From Haliscomenobacter sp965225875 (GTDB taxonomy: Bacteria > Bacteroidota > Bacteroidia > Chitinophagales > Saprospiraceae), in assembly GCF_965225875.1 (NCBI RefSeq), contig NZ_CBDDBS010000002.1:3100001-3164000 (forward strand): a stretch of 64,000 nt of DNA, read 5' to 3'. Positions 59,301 through 64,000 of this stretch are shown here, in pieces. The stretch's first letter is position 1, and every line of letters begins with the position of its first letter. The translations under genes and the position numbers were made by a program. Under the pieces are notes generated by a model. That model had not been told where the DNA came from. It ran no database searches and worked only from the letters and a program-made list of their open reading frames with translations.

Positions 59301-60968
59301 CAACTTTGTCAATTGCACCAAGTCCTTATCCTTTAACCCACCCCTCGCACTCGCCAAATAGCACAGCGTCGTCTTGACTAAGGAAGGATTAAAATCTATT
59401 TCCAGACGATCAATCACCTGTCGAAAGATCGCATGAATAGGGGCATCGCTGGCATCGGCTGTTGGAAAGGAAGCAATTCGCTCATCGAGATGTTCATAGG
59501 AACTGAACCCTCTTAATTCCTCCAAAGCGACCCTTAAAAATAGCGGATTCCGAACGGCTGGATTGGACAGCAGTAGCTCTAGTTGTTTGTTACTAAGGGA
59601 TTTTGCGGCTAGCGCAGGAACGTCGTAGGCTACCTGTTTGCACTCCTCCAGTGATAAGGGGGCAATTGATAACACTTGAAAATGCTTTTTTTTTGCCGCA
59701 TCCAAGAGCTCCACTACCCGATCATCGGACGGCACACTACTGATGCTAAAAAGTATGCGTACATTTTTAGGAATAAATAGTGGAATCCAATCAAAAAGCT
59801 GGACTTGAATATCCTTTTCCAGCTGCTCAATCCCATCAATGATAATCGCCAGCTTTATTTGTTCCGATCCCTTGAGGAGATAATACCTCAAGTCTCTAAC
59901 GAGATCAACTAGGGGCCGATTCTCTACATAGCTAAAATCTGTCACCTTGCTGACTTCTTTAAGCAAGCGAGCAAGCAGCTGCCCCAAGGAGTTGGAACGG
60001 GGAGAAGCACCTGTAAAGTGGATGAAGGTTGCCCATTCACCCTCCGGTTTTTGAAGTAACTCTTTGGCAAAAAGGGAAAGTATAGTTGATTTTCCACTTC
60101 CAGGCACCCCGGCGATCATCAAAGGCCGAGCTTTATCCATAGCATCAACCTCCTGTGTAAAATAGGCTTCTATCTTGGCTCGAATGTCTGTCCTTACGTT
60201 GGTAGATACCCCGCGTACCCGATTATCCAAAAATTGGAGATGCATGAGGTTCTCCTGCTCCGATTCGTTTAATTGTGTAGGAAGGTCCTGGTCGAGTTGA
60301 AAATCTTGCTTTATCGACAACCATAGTTGTTCCAGAATATCTTGTCCAAATCCTTCCAGGCCACCTAAACGCCCAAGCGCCTCGGAAGGTCGATCATAAG
60401 CCTGAGGCTCCCAAGTTGTCTGATAATCGAATATGGGTAAAACCGGCTGGGTACTTCGGATCAATTGCTTCAATTCCATCAGGCGATTGCGGCTATATTC
60501 GCTATCATCGATGAAGGTCCCAAGCTTTTCCGTAGGGACCCTTTCCAGCCCCTTTTCCGCCCTAAAGAAGAAGAAACAAGCCTTCAGGTTTTGTGTCCTC
60601 CTTTGGAGGGCATACCGAATTTCAATTTCCGTAATGCTGTAATATTCCCCTTTCAAAAAGGAATTTCCCGCTCCTTTATGATCAGGTAGCCCAGAAACTG
60701 TACTACCATATCGCTGCCCCAAGATTCCTACAAAATAGGTACACTCCTCTATTTGCCGCAAACAAAGCTCTAGTATTTGGCCATCATCTGCTTGTTCTTC
60801 AGTAATCCCCCAACGTAGATCTATTTCATCCACCTCTAACCTATACATCCGGAGGAGTTCCCGCAATTCAGGAAACAGCTTTTTTACCAAATAGTCCCGC
60901 TCAGCATGCATATCCCGAAAAGTCGAAGAAATAAACACACGGACGATTCGATTTTCAGGTTGTTGCAT
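56370..60968 (-). CDS. DUF4062-NACHT/STAND NTPase-WD40 protein
   Basis: 1532 residues. N-terminal DUF4062 (about 8-130): VRVFISSTFRDMHAERDYLV and EIDLRWGITEEQADDGQ. NTPase about 250-560 with Walker A MIAGVPGSGKSTIL (about 286) and Walker B KLAIIIDGIEQLEKD. A helical region (about 570-770) leads to a WD40 propeller (about 780-1500), with repeats such as LDWSPDGLYLACFYN, LCWSPDGTALVSHD and FAWSPDGNELAI. The same order occurs in eukaryotic NWD1/TEP1-like proteins and in bacterial STAND sensors, some of them antiphage. It is visibly richer in A+T than its neighbours. Ligand and effector action unknown; DUF4062 may act as a TIR-like or regulatory module. Confidence 0.9.
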   Translation of the reverse strand: MQQPENRIVRVFISSTFRDMHAERDYLVKKLFPELRELLRMYRLEVDEIDLRWGITEEQADDGQILELCLRQIEECTYFVGILGQRYGSTVSGLPDHKGAGNSFLKGEYYSITEIEIRYALQRRTQNLKACFFFFRAEKGLERVPTEKLGTFIDDSEYSRNRLMELKQLIRSTQPVLPIFDYQTTWEPQAYDRPSEALGRLGGLEGFGQDILEQLWLSIKQDFQLDQDLPTQLNESEQENLMHLQFLDNRVRGVSTNVRTDIRAKIEAYFTQEVDAMDKARPLMIAGVPGSGKSTILSLFAKELLQKPEGEWATFIHFTGASPRSNSLGQLLARLLKEVSKVTDFSYVENRPLVDLVRDLRYYLLKGSEQIKLAIIIDGIEQLEKDIQVQLFDWIPLFIPKNVRILFSISSVPSDDRVVELLDAAKKKHFQVLSIAPLSLEECKQVAYDVPALAAKSLSNKQLELLLSNPAVRNPLFLRVALEELRGFSSYEHLDERIASFPTADASDAPIHAIFRQVIDRLEIDFNPSLVKTTLCYLASARGGLKDKDLVQLTKLIDNNDLFPIIRQLRPYLKGGSEGWAFFHQSLLQAVRSKYLSDSQASSFFHRQLGDFYGAQEAYIQQGNSRVPNRRRAEEVCWQYAQAGLVTKAAELLCEPNFLQTKIDSGLIMDLINDIAYCIVHSAPNDLNNPVELQADFPAIRKALQQNTAFLTNHPQLLFQVLWNHISPFSLTENEAKRFSKLPYTGLHAPDWLQKWRFDPSVYKRPESWIRLHRPFQSKTISAIKVENLYIETVWSPDSNHLYIREKKRLYIWSVKNQERPIVEIPLGEMAEYSGAIRWSPTSDALIIEVVIPDDSGKMSNEINVFTWSTIAPEENTFVFEIKEQNVFRIALEWDLTGVYIFSVLKILKDNETYYLMIVMDRLGNQWASIVLTNYVAYAFNFYEKDLYPGTNYAACILNEREVHLWQPFEEEVSYVCLMQGDNKIERLDWSPDGLYLACFYNTFSVTIWDMKQLDNPLFDGGPEAIQFYRTYWKKPYRNQRDKSRWIHRTPWFEWPNKVESESIPSPKRFSPIAYLKGIFSKEDTDLSDFDQYSILIDNNGKEWKVEGNSLGELKVSDPIRGEQRVIKAHEAGIVDLCWSPDGTALVSHDNWSNLFLWDRQQLFQEEFSLKSYPPTKLSRGKWDPLGKYFAGLHDEWESRNLEQTGRILIWSAASGTLLKEIELELEYCDDFAWSPDGNELAIILRPRNSSYEKTPVIWLYNLEEQNFSILYLPHTFSQMRLLYAPNGKKIAVISWYSEVDILEVKRKVSMVRGGKARWYDGMRRYISLEKTRSFGKQLFYIRKSQTQKITPYVRFIDLSWSTDGSKLALFTEEGFIFILSDGRIEKIPKRLEIPADIYSYYTDRDSAGYKALVSWGDVELYWDANNEEHLHLRFYDYLLTFDVISEQVISSKKIAPNYDRTQHGKAYRAIISEPSDLSSAYGLCVEDSNKQKALGYLKERPDSIFPNPANSRIWAVGIDNQALFFTLEDKD

Positions 60969-60992
60969 ATGATTTTAGGTAATGGGTTTGTG

Positions 60993-61000
60993 CAAAAGTA
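60993..61000 (-). promoter_or_regulatory. Possible -7 promoter element of the DUF4062 gene
   Basis: Minus strand TACTTTTG, 24 bases from the start codon. No TTG at the expected distance upstream. Confidence 0.4.
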
Positions 61001-61160
61001 AAAATTTAAGTCTTGACCGCATTGGCACATTCACTCCAAAAGACTTTTATCCTCAGATGTTGTTTAATCCATTTAAAACTGCAAAATTAGTACACAGACT
61101 ACCTTGTTTTCCAGCAAAACTCCTGTATTGTTTCTAGCTTTTTGATTTAGATTTATGCCT

Positions 61161-61739
61161 TTAGAGTAGACCAACCAAATTCCCCTTAATAGCCTCAATA
61201 CTTTGATAGGCATTCAATTGCGAAATAGGCACAGTCAGTTCTTTATATAATTTCCAGAATTTATCCTCCCACCATTCATTGTCTCCATCCACGGCCTTAA
61301 TTTGATTCCTTATTGTATTTTCAATTTCAGAATTACCTTCATCAACAAGCACCTGACCATGACTTTCATAGTACGATCTTGTAGTTTCACCTCTATCTGC
61401 AATGGTCCAACCACATGTCGCAATCCATGGGTCAATAAAAATGTAGCAGATTTCGCAATCAATCTTTTTGGACAAAGAAGTGGCCATTAAGCTATTTTCT
61501 TTAAAATCCTGAACATTCCATATTAAGTAAGTCCAATTTTCATTTGAAGGTAACAGCAAGAAGCGTTTCTCTTTACTTTCTTCCTCTCCGTATAAAAATG
61601 CCCAATCAAAGTCAGGCTCAAACACAAATGCTTCCGAAAAATCCGCATTAACGGCCGCTATAATATCTTTAGTAGAAGCATTTTTTATGCAGAAATGATT
61701 TTTACCTTCGACAGATAAGTTTAATTTTCCTTCTTCCAT
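61161..61739 (-). CDS. Uncharacterised acidic protein upstream of the STAND gene
   Basis: 192 residues from ATG 61739 (MEEGKLNLSVEGKNHF); the reading is open to 61811, but the extension is hydrophobic and unlikely. Not recognised. It has no signal peptide or membrane helix. It is acidic and Trp-rich (NENWTYLIWNVQDFKE, NEWWEDKFWKLYKE), with a central CEICYIFIDPWIATCGW. Codon use is A+T-rich like the STAND gene it precedes on the same strand, at 192 bases. The size and pattern are those of many cytosolic immunity-like or SUKH-like proteins, but I cannot assign it. Confidence 0.65.
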   Translation of the reverse strand: MEEGKLNLSVEGKNHFCIKNASTKDIIAAVNADFSEAFVFEPDFDWAFLYGEEESKEKRFLLLPSNENWTYLIWNVQDFKENSLMATSLSKKIDCEICYIFIDPWIATCGWTIADRGETTRSYYESHGQVLVDEGNSEIENTIRNQIKAVDGDNEWWEDKFWKLYKELTVPISQLNAYQSIEAIKGNLVGLL

Positions 61740-61810
61740 TTTAACTATTTTAGCAAAAATACTGACTCTAACCAAAATGAACCCTTTTTTAATCCAGACG
61801 ACATAACTCA

Positions 61811-64000
61811 ATGCACAAAATCTTCGGCATTCGCCACCACGGTCCCGGCTCCGCCCAACGCCTCCTCCGCGCCCTGGAGCAGTGGCAGCCCGATTGTGTG
61901 CTCATCGAATTGCCCGAAGATTGCCAGTCCGCCCTGAAGTGGATCAGCCATGCGGAGCTGGAGGTTCCGGTCGCTTTGCTGCTGTACAACCCACAGCACT
62001 TGCAACAAGCCAGTTTCCTGCCCTTTGCCGTATTTTCCCCCGAGTGGCAAGCCTTACATTATGCGCATCGCGTGGGCATTCCCGCTCGCCCGATGGATTT
62101 GCCCATGGCCCATACCTTTGCCTTGCGCGACTCCGCCAGCAATTTGCCCCAACTACAACTAGGCGAAGCACCCGACCCCGAACTGGTCCAAATGCTGCGT
62201 GACCCCATGCACTACCTCGCTACCCTGGCGGGTTACGACGACAGCGAGCGTTGGTGGGAACATACCTTTGAAACCTACAGCGACGATAATGCCGTTTTTG
62301 ATGCCATCCTGGAGATGATGACGGCACTGCGGCAAGAAGGGCTGCGGATGGAAAGCACCGAAACCCTGCTGCGCGAAGCCTTCATGCGCAAAACCATCCG
62401 CCAGGCCGAAAAAGAAGGCTTTCAAAAAATTGCCGTGGTGTGTGGTGCCTGGCACTCACCCGCCCTTCACGCACTAAACCTATACCCGGCCAAAAACGAC
62501 AATGCGCTGTTGCGGGGCCTCAAAAAAGTCAAAACCCGTTGCACCTGGGTTCCCTGGAGTTACGACCGACTAGCTTTTCAATCGGGCTACGCCGCTGGAG
62601 TGCTCTCGCCCGCCTGGTACGAGTTGCTTTTTTTGCACCCAGAAGAACAAGGGGTACGCTGGTTGATCCGGGTCGCTCAATTGCTGCGCCAAAAACACCT
62701 GGATGCCTCGGCTGCCCATGTGCAAGAGGCGGTGCGTTTGGCCGATGCCCTGGCCGCCCTGCGCAACCGCAGCACCACCGGAATTGGCGAATTAGAAGAG
62801 GCGGCACTGGCAGTTTTTGGGCAAGGTGACGCGGCACCGCTTCAACTCATCCAGCAAGAATTGGTTATTGGCAAAATCAGGGGGAATGTACCGGCGCAAG
62901 TGAGCGGCATTCCCTTGCAAGAAGATTTTGAAGCCTGCATCAAAAGTGCGGGGTTGAACAAGTTGTACCGCAGTGGTTCTGCTGAGGAGGAGCCTAAAAA
63001 ACTGGATTTGCGCACGCCTTCCAACCTCAAAGCCAGCCACTTACTCCACCGTTTACAAATTTTGGGCATTGCCTGGGCCAGCCCAGTGCCCGTTTCTGAT
63101 AAAGTCAAAGGTAGTTTTCACGAGTTGTGGCGTTTTGTGGACTGGACGCCCGAGTTCATCATTCGCCTGATCGAAATGGGCATGTGGGGCAACACCTTGG
63201 AGGAGGCTTCCCTGCATTATATCCTGCACCTGGTTCAACAGGAGGATAACCTATCCTTGCTCTTACAGCGTTTTGGCGAAGTCTTAAAAGCAGACTTACC
63301 CCTGGCCGTTGGTCCCATGACCAAACGTTTGCAAGAACTGGGCGCGCAAACCCGCGATGTGATGGGGCTGCTGGAAGCACTGGCGCCCCTGGCCAACATC
63401 CTGCGTTACGGCAATACCCGTCAAACCGATGCACTGGCTGTGCGGGAGTTATTGGACCAACTCTTGCCCAGGGTTTGTATTGGTTTGCCTGCCGCTTGCC
63501 GGCAATTGGATGAAGAACCAGCCCGCGAGTTTTTCCGCTTGGTGCTGGAAGGCAATCGAGCGGTAGCTTTGTTGAATGAAAAAGAGGCCAGCAATTTGTG
63601 GAATGAAGCTTTGGTGGGTGTGATGCTCGGCAATGGCAGCCATCCCTTGTTGGCAGGGATCGCGACGCGGATTTTGTTGGACAAAAAAATGCTCGACCCC
63701 GAGCAGGCGGGCACCGAATTGTCGGCTGCTTTGTCCCGAGCCGCCGAGGTGAATGACGCCGCCCTCTGGTTGGAAGGATTTTTGCACGGCAGCGGACAGC
63801 TCCTGCTGCATACCCCGGCATTGTGGGGATTGTTGAACGAGTGGTTGGGAACATTGGCTTACGAGGTGTTTCGGGAAGCACTGCCCGTTTTGCGACGCAC
63901 TTTTTCCAAATTCACACCACCGGAGCGCCAGGAAATCCTGAATTTTGCCAAGGGGGATGGGGTTGCAAAAAAGACAGTACAATCCACTTTTGATCCTCAG
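61811..64000 (+). CDS. DUF5682 family protein (cut by window edge)
   Basis: 730 codons, still open at the right edge. It begins MHKIFGIRHHGPGSAQRLLR and has VLIELPED, RDPMHYLATLAGYDDSERWW and KIAVVCGAWHSPAL, typical of DUF5682. The early HH and ELP segments recall the TraB/ChaN/erythromycin-esterase type fold (inference). DUF5682 proteins commonly sit with a MoxR-type AAA ATPase, a VWA protein, DUF5691 and a SWIM zinc-finger protein, in a system of unproven function. Those partners are not in the window and would be to the right. G+C-richer than the STAND island it borders. Confidence 0.85.
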   Translation, partial: MHKIFGIRHHGPGSAQRLLRALEQWQPDCVLIELPEDCQSALKWISHAELEVPVALLLYNPQHLQQASFLPFAVFSPEWQALHYAHRVGIPARPMDLPMAHTFALRDSASNLPQLQLGEAPDPELVQMLRDPMHYLATLAGYDDSERWWEHTFETYSDDNAVFDAILEMMTALRQEGLRMESTETLLREAFMRKTIRQAEKEGFQKIAVVCGAWHSPALHALNLYPAKNDNALLRGLKKVKTRCTWVPWSYDRLAFQSGYAAGVLSPAWYELLFLHPEEQGVRWLIRVAQLLRQKHLDASAAHVQEAVRLADALAALRNRSTTGIGELEEAALAVFGQGDAAPLQLIQQELVIGKIRGNVPAQVSGIPLQEDFEACIKSAGLNKLYRSGSAEEEPKKLDLRTPSNLKASHLLHRLQILGIAWASPVPVSDKVKGSFHELWRFVDWTPEFIIRLIEMGMWGNTLEEASLHYILHLVQQEDNLSLLLQRFGEVLKADLPLAVGPMTKRLQELGAQTRDVMGLLEALAPLANILRYGNTRQTDALAVRELLDQLLPRVCIGLPAACRQLDEEPAREFFRLVLEGNRAVALLNEKEASNLWNEALVGVMLGNGSHPLLAGIATRILLDKKMLDPEQAGTELSAALSRAAEVNDAALWLEGFLHGSGQLLLHTPALWGLLNEWLGTLAYEVFREALPVLRRTFSKFTPPERQEILNFAKGDGVAKKTVQSTFDPQ

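Overview
The window looks like the chromosome of a Bacteroidota bacterium, most likely of the Saprospiria (Haliscomenobacter-like; this rank is a guess). Evidence: several genes and the rRNA operon are preceded by the Bacteroidota promoter pattern TTG-N18-21-TAnnTTTG, Shine-Dalgarno sites are scarce although 16S keeps an anti-SD end, and DUF2911, GlsB, CHAT-TPR and class III cyclase proteins co-occur. No phage, plasmid, insertion sequence or CRISPR is visible.

Layout. 1-3 kb: a HlyD/ABC export pair cut by the left edge, the ABC subunit having an eroded ATPase site, then an ECF sigma factor. 3-4.5 kb: XerD-type recombinase and a GlsB membrane protein. 4.5-18.5 kb, all minus strand: exported hydrolases (serine beta-lactamase-like, M28 peptidase, GH29, GH106, heparinase-II-like lyase, erythromycin-esterase-like), interrupted by prfC and the malonate transporter pair madLM. 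18.7-32 kb: methylmalonyl-CoA mutase, a frameshifted PQQ-type sugar dehydrogenase, an AraC regulator, small DUF1801/GyrI proteins, atpD-atpC, a GT2 glycosyltransferase, a membrane-anchored cyclase and uvrB. 32-42 kb: DUF2911, lytic transglycosylase, mtaB, pterin dehydratase, aminotransferase, a 1180-residue MA-like/propeller/barrel protein and an MBL hydrolase. 42.3-48.3 kb: a complete rRNA operon on the minus strand (16S, tRNA-Ile, tRNA-Ala, 23S, 5S) with three tandem promoters, two boxA-like sites and a terminator. 48.4-55.4 kb: a 1341-residue double-cyclase/NTPase/TPR protein resembling mammalian soluble adenylyl cyclase in architecture, followed by a TPR-CHAT protease-like protein. 55.4-64 kb: a DUF3298 lipoprotein, a more A+T-rich stretch with a 1532-residue DUF4062-NACHT-WD40 STAND protein and an orphan gene, and the start of a DUF5682 gene cut by the right edge.

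The most unusual signal is non-coding. At least six families of palindromic repeats sit in the spacers. Several keep a conserved central core while their long base-paired arms differ between copies; others keep a short outer stem while the inner stem covaries. They sit against gene ends and several times supply the stop codon of a neighbour, once two convergent stops, and possibly once a start codon. One fills the whole atpD-atpC spacer and at least three lie inside the rRNA operon spacers.
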